NCBI GenBank assembly: GCA_019916065.1
Contig: CM034241.1
Span: 15,615,228-15,679,227, forward strand
Origin: Vitellaria paradoxa
Lineage: Eukaryota > Streptophyta > Magnoliopsida > Ericales > Sapotaceae
Reading direction: 5' to 3'
Length of the DNA: 64,000 bases
This document shows, one piece after another, positions 32,906-44,742 of the stretch. Each line of letters begins with the position of its first letter. Positions within the stretch are counted from its first letter, which is position 1. The position numbers were made by a program, and so were the translations under genes. The notes beneath the pieces are model-generated. The model did not search any database and had not been told where the DNA came from. It saw nothing but the letters and a program-made list of their open reading frames with translations.

Positions 32906-33614
32906 ATTCATATATATAGTATTATTGTTTGTTGTTCTATTTAATTTTACTTAATATTCAAATTAACACAATTGGAGAATTTTAATTAGTAAAGATTTTA
33001 TAGAAGGTTATGAATAACAGCTATCAATTTATTATTATTATGATATTTGTTACTTTATAATTGAAGAAAAAATTTCAAAATATATTTACAATTAAGATTT
33101 AATTATTTTGAATATTTTAATATAATTATGACATCACAGTTTTCTTCTTATTGACCCAGCAGTTGAATCATTAACCCTTGACCTAATTTATTTCACTTAC
33201 TCGTCTGAGTTTTAAAACATTAACATAAATCTAGCACCTAGCACCTCAATCCACATGATTCCTCAATTTATAAATCACCAAGTCACCAAAATAATCATGT
33301 TGTTATTCATATTGTCTCAAATCTAGTATTTTGCAAGAGAATTAAACATATTGGGATTGACTACCATTTCATCAAAGAAAAATTTTCCATCTAAAACTAA
33401 TCATGTTAAGTCTGATAACCAACTTATTGATTTATTCATTGAAGTTTTGGGGATATTTTAAGTTAAATACATTTATAACGAGTTAAAAGCGTGTAATATA
33501 TATATTCTAACTGGACAGGAGTGTTAGACTCATTTCTAAGTTTGCATAGGAATGTGTTGTTTTATGTTCATATTCTTTCTTATTGGACTACTACTAATAT
33601 AAATACAAAGCATA
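32906..33614. other. Intronic, no recognised gene
   Basis: A/T-rich unique sequence with no open frame of note. Confidence 0.4.
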
Positions 33615-33622
33615 GACAATGC

Positions 33623-34143
33623 CAGCGACGAAGCCACATGGAGGCTCAATTTTTAATACAAAATTACTAAAGTACCCTCCTTACTATTTTAATTTTATTT
33701 AAAAATTAAATAAATTAAAAATTAAAATAATTTGGCTTTATTAAAAATTTAAAGTTAACTCAAAAATTTTTATCATAAAAGAAATTTACAAGAATTAAGT
33801 TTAGTATTTTTTGTGAAATAAAGTGTATCCTTTCAATACACTATTGCATACTTTTGTATATACTATTAGTAAATTTAGCACATAACATAATAAATTCTAT
33901 AGATAATAAAATTTAATAATAATTATATTTTTTTTGGTAGCAAAGGATATCTCTAATAAATTTCAGGTGCTTGAACCATTAACCGTGATAAGTATATTCA
34001 CTTATTAATATTCAAGAATAATTTATTCTCTCTCTAAAATTAATATCGTTTTTCTCCTATTCTTAATTTAAAAATAACTCGATCGTTATTCTTTCTTTGG
34101 GTGCTCAGTGCCCCCCTCAGTAAAAATTCTGTCTCTGCCCCTG
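33623..34143. mobile_element. hAT non-autonomous element (521 bp), perfect 8-bp TSD
   Basis: Flanked by gacaatgc at 33615-33622 and 34144-34151, identical. The left end is CAGCGACGAAGCC. The right end is 'ctgtctctgcccctg', whose reverse complement starts CAGGGGCAGAGACAG. CAG...CTG ends with a 'CAG.GGCGGAGCC'-like terminus and an 8-bp TSD are typical of plant hAT elements. The interior is A/T-rich with no ORF. It lies in intron 2 of the plastid protein gene. Confidence 0.88.
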
Positions 34144-34631
34144 GACAATGCCATATTATTGTAAACCCAATCAGCAAAACCTAGTGTCCTTACAATGGTT
34201 AACATACAAATCTCACTAGGGATCAAAATTTTATTTTGGTAGAGGGTTCAAGTTAGCATGGAAACAAAAACTGCTTCGGAATATTTCAGAAATATGTCAA
34301 AATGTTCTGGGAAAAGTCAAGAGTACAAGAATTATAAAAAAATATGCAATTTTCAAATATAAATTGAAATCTACCACTTACCAAAAAAAAAAAAATTGAA
34401 ATCTACCTAAATGTATGAAAGGCTCAAGATAAACTAATTAAACAACGTATTATGCTAGTATATTATATTGTATTTTGGTATAGTTTATTGTGTTTCAATA
34501 AGAATATTAAAATTATTTTTACTCCACAATTGTTTATTTTGGTGGTCTATGAAATAGAATTTTTTCGACTAATTATCTAGAATGAAACAATATTTTGTTC
34601 CAAGGATGTCATGACTTCAAACAATAACATC

Positions 34632-34664
<33 letters not shown>
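34632..34664. repeat. (ATA)n microsatellite
   Basis: Eleven ATA units in the giant intron. Confidence 0.95.
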
Positions 34665-34667
<3 letters not shown>

Positions 34668-37022
34668 CAAAAACAATAAATAAATAAATAGCTACAACAT
34701 TGGAGCATATGGAAGACACAATGGTCAGTCAGACTACTCATGTTGCCATAGAAAGCCTGGATAAGTTTTGTAACTTAGAAGTAATTAAATATATGAGAAG
34801 AATGATAACTTTTTCAGCCTTAACTTTCTTCCAATGAATTGTAATGTCATCTTCAAAGGGGCACTAGGTTTGATCAATAGGATAACAAAAGAAGTTCTAA
34901 ATTAAAATTCTTTAAAGTTTGCAGCATGAAGGAATTATCAATTATAACTGTGTACATATTCCAAAAAAATAAAAATAAAAATATTTATACAGGAGCCTGG
35001 AGAGTAGTAGTCGACATATTTACCTAAAAAATTGCATGTTATATTTAGAATTATATTCAACAAATGTCAACTTTTATCTTTTCTAAGACTTAATTTTGAA
35101 TGGGAAAGAGCCTTTGAGTTTCTTTATGGCTTCAATATGACTCATGCTAGATCTAAATTCTATAAATAGCCTCATATCTCTGTTACATCAGAGTTTGTGA
35201 TTCCCACATGCTTCTGACCAAGAACTACAAAATGTAGCACAAGATCCATCCGCAATCAGCAGTGTCATAAAAATAAAATCCATGATTTGCACAGCAGTTT
35301 AGGACCAAATTCTCAAGTAACCTGCTCACAAGATTCAAGTATGTACAAGCCTTAATCCTAACCATTTCCATGATCCTCCAAACCTATCATCTAAAACTGC
35401 ATAAAAATATGAATGATAATACTCTACGTCCTGTAATCAATGTTCAAATCTATGATCATGCAAACTAGTTGTGGCCTTCAACCTAGACAATAATTCAAAG
35501 TAGCATACCATCATGAGATTCCTATCACTCCCTCAGTTCTTTGGAGATCCTATGAAAAAAATACTACTGCTGATGGCAAATTCTTTTTGCGTTGGTTTTG
35601 GTTTACCTCCATACTTGTAAGTTCACTTACAATGAGCCAGGTTTAAATCAAAATTATTTATTAATACCGATATGAAACCCCTACTCATATAAATGCTCAA
35701 AATCTTTTTAGTTTGTAAAATAGCCTTGCAAAACAACCTTAGTAAGCTTTTTCAGGCCATCAAACTGCCTAAATCAGTTATCCAGTCTACACGCCCTTCA
35801 GATATGTACATCATTGCAAAAGTATTGTCATGCATCATGCATGTGATCCTACAGGCTGCAAGAATTCCTTTCATCAGATACTCCATGGAATAATGTTATA
35901 TTCATGAAGACACTAAATTACTAAGAAGTCTCAGTTTGTGATAATTGTGTCAGTAGGGTGGACCTTACAAGTCTTGTGTGGTTCTAGGTAAAAACATTCT
36001 GAAAATCCATCTTATAATTGGTCAAGCATGACTCCATAAAAGAGCATCTGACAAGCTAGTAGCTCAAATTGCAATCAACAAGATGGCCAAGAAATGAACA
36101 ATGATTTCCTATTAGCTAGAAGCCTACATAAAAAGCAAAATAAATCCATAAACAATCACAATGCTACAACAAACGAAAAGGAAAGGAACTACATCCTTTA
36201 TGTGTTGACTTTGACCCTAGTTCAATTCCACTCAATCCAACAAAGCTGTAGTCCAAAACTAATTAGGATGGCTACATGAATCATTTTCTCATTTAGATTC
36301 ATATTCATAGAAAATGACTGTGATTTCTCCAACCATCAACCTACCGCAACTCTCCTCCCTTATACAGGCTTGGGACCAACTTTGACCCTAGTAATTGCAC
36401 TTACTAAAATCAAACCATAGCCCAAATATTAATACCATGCCTCACTTTCACAAACATAACATGTATTACAATTTCATTTCATGCAAATATATAACATACA
36501 ATAACGGTCACTAATTAGCAATTTAGCTCCCCCATAGCAAGGGCAGAAGTCCCAGCAACAATTAAGTTGCTATGTGGTGAAATTAAGTTTCAATACCGTC
36601 AGAGGGCTTTAACTTTAAACCATCCATCAACTCCAGGGGTGTGCATGGGTGTGTTGGGTCCCAATTATATACCCACAACCGAACTGATTTTTGGTCCTAC
36701 AATTGAATCAATCCAATCCAATCCAATCTTGATTGACTCAATTCAAACTGTCGATTCCAAATTATTTTTATTCATAAATAAAGACGTAAAGTCGGCTTGT
36801 CTCGGTTTGGTCACATCACAAAATTTATGGAACGAGAACCAAACCGAATTGATTAGCTTGACAACTTTTACATCAAAACTGTACAGAAATCCTAATCAAA
36901 TCCACCAAAAAAAAAACCCACTTGTGTTTTCGGGTGTTTCTGAATATTTAGTGCGCCATTGTCAAATCAGTCACCAAACTGAAACCACTGACGAAGTGCA
37001 CTAGGAAACTTCATTCAATTAC
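34665..37022. other. Intronic, no recognised gene
   Basis: Unique-looking sequence less A/T-rich than further left. A plus-strand open frame at 36567-37004 overlaps a low-complexity patch ('aatcaatccaatccaatcc', 'ggtgtgcatgggtg') of the type seen in plant miniature elements, and shows no protein family. Confidence 0.45.
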
Positions 37023-37193
37023 CTGGAATTATTGATTCTCGGTGACGAGGATTTCGGAGCCGATGAACGGAAGGCCTGACCGCCGACTCGGCCGCCCGTC
37101 TTGGCCGCCGAAGCAGGGTCAGCTGATCCCAGCGTCAAAACCCCAGCTGCCAATGTGACTATTGCAAATTTTGCCAATTGGTTCTCGTTTTTC
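37023..37193 (-). CDS. Plastid membrane protein gene, exon 2
   Basis: 171 bp. The acceptor TTTATAG precedes 37193, the donor CCAG|GTAATT follows 37023. It codes for 57 residues: NENQLAK, a hydrophobic stretch FAIVTLAAGVLTLGSADP ending ASA|AK (a good A-x-A signal-type cleavage site), then KTGGRVGGQAFRSSAPKSS and PRINNSR. The hydrophobic part with A-S-A looks like a thylakoid or inner-membrane signal. The basic Gly/Ser-rich segment after it is a recognisable hallmark of this conserved plastid protein. It is G/C-richer than its surroundings, as expected for coding sequence. Confidence 0.9.
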
Positions 37194-37315
37194 CTATAAA
37201 TTCAATGACCAAAGAAAATATTTTTCCCAGGAAACTACAGTTAGTAAAGGGTAATCGAGGCAAAAGAAGGGAATTGTCTTATATACATGTACCACGTAAA
37301 CAGATAGATGCATAC

Positions 37316-37470
37316 TTGGGGAAATGATTGGGGTCATCTGATTGGTACCCACATGAGATGGGGATGCAATTCAGAGGAATCCGAAATTTGAGATTGGAGT
37401 TGGGCTTTTGGGCTGAAGTGAGGAGGAGGGCATTCGTTAGGAAGCTCTGCTGAGAGATGGCTACGGACAT
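37316..37470 (-). CDS. Plastid membrane protein gene, exon 1 (transit peptide)
   Basis: Starts at ATG 37470 (MSVAISQQSFLTNALLLTS) and runs 155 bp to the donor AA|GTATGC (37316/37315). Intron 1 is 122 bp (37194-37315). Joined to exons 2 and 3, the coding sequence is 567 bp, 188 residues, without a stop. The first ~50 residues are rich in Ser, Leu, Asn and lack acidic residues until the end, as in plastid transit peptides. Known: such peptides direct import into plastids. Inferred: the mature protein sits in a plastid membrane by its single C-terminal helix. The function is unknown. Confidence 0.88.
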
Positions 37471-37700
37471 CTTGCTGTTGCTGGTTGTATTCGATTACTC
37501 CAGAGTTCCTACACTCAACTGAAAGCAGCGAACTTTTTTAATAATTTTTTTTTTTTTTTCATTTCATGCTTTCGTTTGGAGAGAAACGGCTCCTCCATCT
37601 CATGTTTCTTAAGGTTCCACGTGGTGGAGTACTGATGGCTGAGGGGAAGCTTCAAGAGTCGGATATTTTTGTGGATTAGTGTTAAAAGGTATTATTCCTC
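37471..37700 (-). promoter_or_regulatory. Upstream region of the plastid protein gene with a G-box
   Basis: A perfect CACGTG (37618-37623, in CCACGTGG) lies about 150 bp upstream of the ATG. G-boxes are bound by bZIP and bHLH factors and are common in light-regulated plastid genes, so this fits, but regulation is inference. An A-rich run (37543-37559 as T on the plus strand) lies between it and the start. No clear TATA box was identified. Confidence 0.5.
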
Positions 37701-39529
37701 TTTTGGGGATTAAAAAGTTTAGGAGTTTAAAAAATATTTTTGTGGATTAGTTTTAAAAGTTTCTCTTTTACTTGCAATTCGTTTAGTGATCCTATCATTT
37801 TTTTTTTGTTTTATTTAATTGTTTATACATTTTTTTTTTTTAGAATGAAAATTAAAGTAGTATTTAAAAATACAATTTTGTTTATAGTAATTAATTTTTA
37901 TTTTAGTAAAATATTTAATTTTACTAATTTTTTAAAAACTTAATTGAATTTAATAAATTATATTTATCTAATTAGATTAATAAAAATGTATTTTATTAAA
38001 AATTAGTTTTAGTAAATAATATAATTAAAATAAGCCTTATTAAATTAATTAATTACATGAATTATTAATTTACTTAAAAAGTTTAGTTATATTATTTATT
38101 AAAAATAATTAATAAAATATGTTAAAAATTAGTCAATAAAATATATTTCACATAATTTAATTAATTATATTATTTATTAAGCATAATTATAGTTTAGTAC
38201 AATATTTGAATAAAATAATTTATTTTAATATAACGCAACAAAAATGGATAAGGTGTTAAAATTGAGAAGATGTTTGTAATTAAAAAAAAACAAGAGTAAA
38301 AACACTTTTATATATTTTTCTATTTAATTTTTTAAAAATAAAAACAAGTTTAACGAACACATTTTTATTATTAGTTTTCAAAAATTGATAAATATAAACA
38401 AAAAAACAATAAACATAAATATTATTAAACGGAGTCTTACAAAGGTAGTTGTTTTTTGTTTGTTTGTTTTTTTTTTTTTTTTTTAGGCTTTTATTTAAAA
38501 AATTAGTTTGTGTATGTCTGCCTGCATGTATGTGTATTCTTCTCCTAGGGGCTTATATAAAAAAAGTTAATTTTTTTGTAATAAACTTTCAAAGCAACTG
38601 TTTTGATTGATTGTTTTGCTTTTGATGATTATCGAAGTGTGTCATTTTGTGTAAAAAGATGGATAGAACAATAATTTCATATTAAAAGTCTACATTTTTT
38701 ATTTTTTATTTTTTGGCAAAACACTAACATACTTTTGAGTTAATTTTTTTATCTTCATCTCAGATTGTACCATGTTAAGAAAATGATAATGTCAGAGTTA
38801 TTTTTGTTATGACTAAAATATTCATTACATCATATATATGTATCATGTGCATTGATAATTATATATTACTATGCCCAAAACAAAATTTTCTCTAATATTA
38901 ACATTTCCCATTATATTCATGTATGATAGTATGATAGCAATGTTGCATTTTTAAATTTTGTGAAATATTTTTTTATTATTTATATCCCTCAAACTAATTA
39001 ATACTTCAAATTTTTTAAATTACACTAAGCACCCATGCATCTTATACTCTCAATCTCATTTTACTTCTTGTAATTTAAATAAAAAAACTTTACCCCTGCA
39101 CTTTTAATTCAATTTTGTTTTATTTCTTTTATCAAAGTTATTGACTAAAAATGCCACATCTTGTGTATATAACGACTACATAGCATTTTTGTCACTTTTT
39201 TTAAATGATAACTCACAAAGGGGATAAAGTAAAATTAAGGGATATAGCATTATGTAGGAATAAGATTATATATCTGCCTCATCTGGATTTTCTTCTCGCA
39301 ATAATTCAAAAGTTCAAATGCTTCTCAATGAAAAGAATTCGATTTTGATTTGATGTAATATAGGAGGAAATACATACAATTTACAGTCTTTTTAGTCCTT
39401 AATAGAAAGCACGGTGATTTAATTTGGTGTTATGTAGGCAAATTTCTTTGTATTAGGGGAAGGGACATATCCTTGATGCTTTTTTCAGTAAGATAAGCTA
39501 AGCTTAGTTTATTTTCTTTTGTGATTTCA
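37701..39529. other. No recognised gene
   Basis: Very A/T-rich. Poly-T runs at 38470-38484. Nothing nameable was found on either strand. Confidence 0.4.
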
Positions 39530-40240
39530 AAGAAAATAATTGATGTTGTGAATACTGCCCTAAAGGATTGGGGTAGTGTTCGGTACCATGAATGCCATGG
39601 TAGTGTCCATTTTCCATAGTTTTGCTTGAGGTGGGAAAAATCGACACCAAAAGTTCGAGAGCTAAAACCCAAATCTTCACATTTTTTCTGTTTCTCTTTG
39701 GATTTGAGGTAGGTGAGACTTAATTTGTGTTCTACTCGTTGTTAAGAAGATTTTGACATATTATTTATTGGTTATTATTGAGTTTTGGAGATTTGAGTAT
39801 ATGTGTACATGCATATATATGCTTGATTATGGCACTTTCATATATATATATATATATATATATAAATATATGAGTTGGGGTTTACTTCACTAGAGAAAGG
39901 GTCAGCACGTTTTGGCCCCAATATTTAGAACGTGAAAGGGGTCACCATTAAAGGGGTTGACCCTTTTTGTTAGAATACCCTTTCAATGCTTAGGACATGA
40001 CTGTGACTTTGCGGAAAAAAAAAAAATTATCTATAACAAAATTACTTTTTAAGGTTTACTATGGTAAAAAATTATGTGAATTATATAACATTAAATTTAT
40101 GCTTGAATATAGCATGCTTTTGTTTAGTGTTGAGAATTATAAAAAGAATTATTATATATGGTTGAGCATATCACGTGCATTGAGCTAGGGTGGTTTCATT
40201 CGGTTATGAATTAAGTTTCTTGATGGGTCGAGAGTGCCAA
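39530..40240 (+). repeat. 5' LTR fragment of the chromovirus-type element
   Basis: Matches 52690-53325 with many changes: 'gaggtaggt.g.actta', 'ttttgacatattattt', 'gtatatgtgta', a (TA)n tract (39839-39863 and 52974-52996), 'ccccaatatttagaacgtgaaagg' and 'gagcatatca'. It breaks off at 'gagtgcca' (40240), where it joins gag sequence directly, so the rest of the LTR, the PBS and the start of gag are deleted. Confidence 0.82.
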
Positions 40241-40974
40241 CAACAACAACAATATCCTTATCAGAAAAAAAATAGCTTTGGTTCAGGTACTAACTTAGGT
40301 TTATCAGGTGGTCCAAGGTGACAGTAATTTCAGTCTCCACAACGGGAAGGTTGTCAAGATCAATTTGAGTACAGATTGTGTTTTAAATGTAATCAACCTA
40401 GACATATGGCTGCTAATTGTTGATTTAGGGATATGTTACAAGGAAGTGTTGATCTAGGTGCTTAACAAGTTGGTTTTTATTAGACTCAGCAATACCTTGT
40501 GAAGCCTACGCCATATATGCACCAGCTACCCATGTAATAGATCCAACAATTCTAGTTGCCGCGTTGTGGTGGTGGTGGCCAAAGGGGAAAAGTTAAAGAT
40601 GATGGTAGCTCCAAAAGTCAGAGGATTTAGGGGCGCCCAATGGGAGGAGACTCTAGACGTTTCTATGATATGCGGACATTTCTTTTGTTTAGCACTTGGG
40701 TGCATGTGTTGTTTAACACTAGTGCATCATATTCATTCATTTCGCATACATGTGTAAAGATTTTCCGTTTTACACCAAAGAGGTTGGAAGAGCCTATATA
40801 TGTGGATTCTTCGATGGGAATAGTCCATTTGTGAATTGGATTTGTAGAGATTATATTTTAAGTTGGGTGACATTCAATTGTGGATTAAATTGAGAGTTTT
40901 AAAGATGTGATTTTGGGAATGAATTAGCTGTCTACTTATCGGATGATAATAGATTGTTACTATAAGTTGGTGAT
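40241..40974 (+). pseudogene. Chromovirus-type gag end and protease, broken
   Basis: The plus strand reads the zinc knuckle CFKCNQPRHMAANC (a CCHC motif), then several stops, then the protease region with HVLFNTSASYSFISHTCV. The normal D-S/T-G catalytic box appears as N-T-S, so the Asp is lost. After it come SMGIVHL and a run of stop-rich sequence up to the LINE insertion, which interrupts this block at 40987. Confidence 0.75.
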
Positions 40975-40987
40975 AGCTATTTTACAT
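40975..40987. repeat. Target-site duplication of the LINE, left copy
   Basis: AGCTATTTTACAT, repeated exactly at 49248-49260. Removing the LINE plus one copy restores continuous gypsy sequence. Confidence 0.93.
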
Positions 40988-42482
40988 GAAACTTGATCCA
41001 CATTTTGTTCTTCAATATTCTAGACATTTCTCTTCTAGGTTCCAGTGAGCTAAATGCACCGAGAGCTTCTCTCTCTAAACCTCTCCCCTCTCTCTTTAAA
41101 TTTCTATAAATCTGCTCATTTGAGATCAATCTTCCAAGTTCTCGTGACTGATAAACCTACTATAGTTTCATCTTCTTTAACCATCCTTAATCATAGCAAT
41201 GATATAGAATTGGATGAGGTATGTGTGAACTCCTTATCCACTTCTATTCCAACCAAAGTCCTTGTGAAGCTTTGGGGCAAAGATGTTTCATAGGTCTCGG
41301 TTCAATCTCTTCCATCATCCCCAAGCAAAGGTCTTAATAGGAGTCGTAGCATTGAAAGCTAAGGGCTGAGATTTGCAAGCTAAAAGAAGCTGATACATAT
41401 GGTATTACAGCTTTAATAGTGAGAAATAGCTCTCAGCAAGAATTGGCAGATAAGTTGTTAGCTCCTCACCATGTTGCTACAAGCACACCCATGGAGGAAG
41501 AAAGGAAATTCCGGAACTCTAATGGAGGTAAGTCTACTTTGCTGGCTCTCATCCCTCTCATAGAATTCAAATGGAGATCTCCTATCACAAACCTGCTCGA
41601 CCTTGAAGAAGGACCACCATAAGCTGCCTAGTCCTTCCAAACATCCCCACACTCCCATCCAACCGGTCCAAGCCTCTTACCAGGATGAAATGTACAATGT
41701 ATATGACTACCCCATGCCTCTAGTGCACAAAAAGCTGCAGCCAACTTTGACCTATCCAACAACCAATATGTCAACCCAACTATCTTTGTGTAATAACCCA
41801 ACCAAGCTGCTTGCCCTCTTTTAAAAAGTCTCTAATTTGGCGCCTGATAGCTTTGATAAACTAGACACTGAATTTCTGCCTTTGAATAGAACTAATTCAC
41901 CAAACTTTTCCTTGCTTAATAACCATACCTCAGCTGAACCAAATCAAACCTTTAACCCCTTAAAGACTCATTGGTCCCAACTTTTCAACTCCAACTAAGT
42001 CAAGGCAAAATGGAACCACAATGGAATACATTCCAAGTTGCCAAGAGAAAGCTGGAACCACTCCATCCATCTCCATTGCACCTGAGGAAATCTCTGAAGA
42101 ACTAAGTAATGGAGGAATGCTATTGTAGGTTATGTTATTGGAGCAAAACCCCTCTACAAGATTATGAAGTAATTTGTTGAAAGAAGGTGACAAGACTTTG
42201 GAAGCATTGACCTTTATGTTTTGAAACCTGGCATCTTCATTTTTAATTTTCAAGATGAAGACACTAAACAACAGATTCTAGAAACGGGACCTTGGAGTTA
42301 TTATGATAAACCATTAATCTTGAAGCCTTGGTTACCTTCCCATTCCTATGATAGAACCAGCACTGATAAGATCCCCATTTGGGTAAGATTGCCTCATCTA
42401 AAACTTCACCTATGGTCTACCAAAACACTGAGTAAGATTGCAAGTCAAATCGACCACCCTATGTTCACAGACCACATGACAA

Positions 42483-44742
42483 CATGGTTTTAAAAAACGG
42501 TAACGGGTGTCGTAATGGTAACGATCGCGGTAACGTGGAAACGGGATGTAACGGGTATCGCGAAACGGAAACGGAAATCGGAGACGTGAATTTTTTTTAT
42601 ATTCACAACTTACCTTAATTAGATATTTTTTGATGTTTTAACAATTAAAATGTATAAATATAGCCAAAATGTTACTTTATACGTTTAATGCTCTCTTTAA
42701 TAATTTTTCTACAAAATTTGCATTTCACGTGATGCTTAGTGCCAATGGGTTTTACAAATCTCAAACTGATATAATCACTAAGATTAATTCTAAAAAAATC
42801 ATCATCACCATTTCTAGTAGTTGTACCACTACCTTCACTCTCAATATTTAATTGACATAGTTTTGTTACCTATAAAATAAAATTTAATATTATTTTATTT
42901 TCTTACTTTGTAATATCAAAATATAAAATATAAATGTTCGGTGTTATATATTTTTATAGCTAAAATCTTAAATTAAGTTTAATTAATTATGATAAATTTA
43001 ATTTAATTTAATACAATTTTTAATATAGCTAATATTTTGTTAGTGTGTTATGGTATAACAATTATACTTAATTAGTAATTTTTAATATAAAATACTTAAT
43101 TAATAATGTTTAATATAATGAATATAAATTATATGATAGACTACTATAATTATAATTATAATTATACTTAATTAATATTTTGTTAATATGTTTAGTATAA
43201 CGGTTAATCTATTTAATATAACTAATATAAATTAGATAACTTATTAATATTATAATTTAAATTATATTAAATTAAATTAAATTTATTACAACTATAATTT
43301 AATATAACTTTTAGTACACTAATATTTTTATTAATATGTTATGGTATAATAATTGTGTTCAATTGATGATTTTTAATATAATATAAAATGCTTAATTAAT
43401 ATTATTTAATATAAATTATTTATTATATTAATATAATAATATTATTAATTATATTAAATTAAATTTAATATAACTTTTAGTATAGTTAATATTTTTGTTA
43501 ATAAGTTATAGTATAATAATTATGTTTAATTAATAATTTTTAATATAAAATTCTTAATTAATGTTAGTTAATATAACTAATATAAATTATTTATTTTATT
43601 AATATTATAATATTATTAATTAAATTAAATTAAATTTATTACGAGTATAATTTAATATAATTTTTAGTATAATTGATATTTTTCTTCATATGTTATGGTA
43701 GAATAGTGATGCTTAAAAATTACAAAAAAAAAAAGAAAAAAATAAGATGCTTAATTAATAATTTTTAATAATTATATAAATTAAAAAATGTATTTTAATA
43801 TAAAAGTTTAATTATTATATTTAATTATAATTAAAAATAATTTAATATACAAAACTAAAATATAATATATTTTATTTATATATTAATATTATACATCAAT
43901 TTATTTATTCTTTTTGGTTTGAAAATATATCTTGGTGCTTGGGGCAATGACGCAGTTGCTGAGGTTCAATTTATTTATTACTTCTCAGTTAATAGTACCA
44001 ACAATCAATGCACTCCATTACCCAAGGAACCCATTCACACACACCACCTTAAATGAATTCAGTCTTCTACACTATTTTTCACAGACTTCTTGTTCTCTCA
44101 CTTCTCTATCCCAGTCTCTTTGTTTCTTCCATTTCTTTCTTCGTTTCTACCGTTTTAAATTTGATTCACAAGTTTTCTAACAATAATCCAGATTAGAAGA
44201 GGAGAAGAGAAATTTTGAAGAAGAAAAGAACAAGATCTATACTGACAGTTGAAGTCAGAAAAAAGATGAATAGACGAAATTGTTTGCTTAATCTTAGTCT
44301 GAAATTAGAAGGCTTCAATGATTCAATATTTTTGACAACTTTTTATTTCTCGCAAGATCCAAATCAGGTGTTTCTTTTTTATTCTAAAACTTTGGTTTAG
44401 AGTTTTGGTGAAAGATTAGGGCTTTATTTTTAGATTTCAGTTCAAATTTGTTGAGAAATTAGGATTTTTTTCATATCACTATTGAAAGATGTAGAGGGTT
44501 TCAAACCAAACCTTTTTTTCCCCAATTTTTGTGTGATTCTTCAATTTCTATTGTGATTTTTACCTTCAACAGGGCTGTAACGCTGTGTAACGCCGTCATA
44601 ACGACTAATACGGTACCGTAACGGCCCGTTACGGTGTGATTACTGCTCCACACTCTGTAATGTGACTTTAATGGTCTTGATATTCACTGATTCTTTTACG
44701 TAACGAGTGATACCGTTATGTAACGCCAAGTTTTTATACCAC
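42483..44742. mobile_element. MULE-like element inside the LINE, possible captured sequence
   Basis: Starts CATGGTTTTAAAAAACGG and ends in 'tttttataccac', whose reverse complement starts GTGGTATAAAAA. Flanks acatgacaa (42474-42482) and gcatgacag (44743-44751) are a 9-bp duplication with two mismatches; LINE ORF1 is continuous across it. Both ends carry many copies of a GTAACGG/CGTTACG motif (42498-42590 and 44578-44730). The interior 42600-43920 is extremely A/T-rich; 43920-44560 is unique sequence with exon-like features. There is no transposase ORF. Confidence 0.72.
43930..44400 (+). other. Unique exon-like segment inside the MULE-like element
   Basis: A pyrimidine-rich leader (44085-44155, rich in 'ttcttctttc'-type runs as in plant 5' leaders) is followed by a 61-codon open frame from 44215 (MKKKRTRSILTVEVRKKMNR ...) that meets a GT donor-like site 'caaatcag|gtgttt' at 44369. 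This could be the captured 5' end of a host gene. No protein family is recognised, and the ORF is short. Confidence 0.35.

Larger units (their letters stand above)
23936..37022 (-). other. Intron 2 (13,087 bp) of the plastid protein gene, filled with transposons
   Basis: The donor on the minus strand is CCAG|GTAATT (37022-37021), the acceptor TTTTGAGCAG|G (23936). Phase is kept across the junction (Ser-Arg-Thr-Asn). The intron contains a (GA)n tract, an internal duplication, a complete copia element (25743-30932) in the same orientation as the gene, repeated A/T-rich units, a hAT element (33623-34143) and an (ATA)n tract. Without the two dated insertions it would still be about 7.4 kb. That the two ends belong to one gene is inferred from splice sites, phase and protein continuity. 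Confidence 0.8.

Noticed and set aside
36567..37004. 145-codon open frame on the plus strand
   Set aside because: Overlaps a low-complexity repeat-like patch and lies antisense in the intron; no domain is seen.
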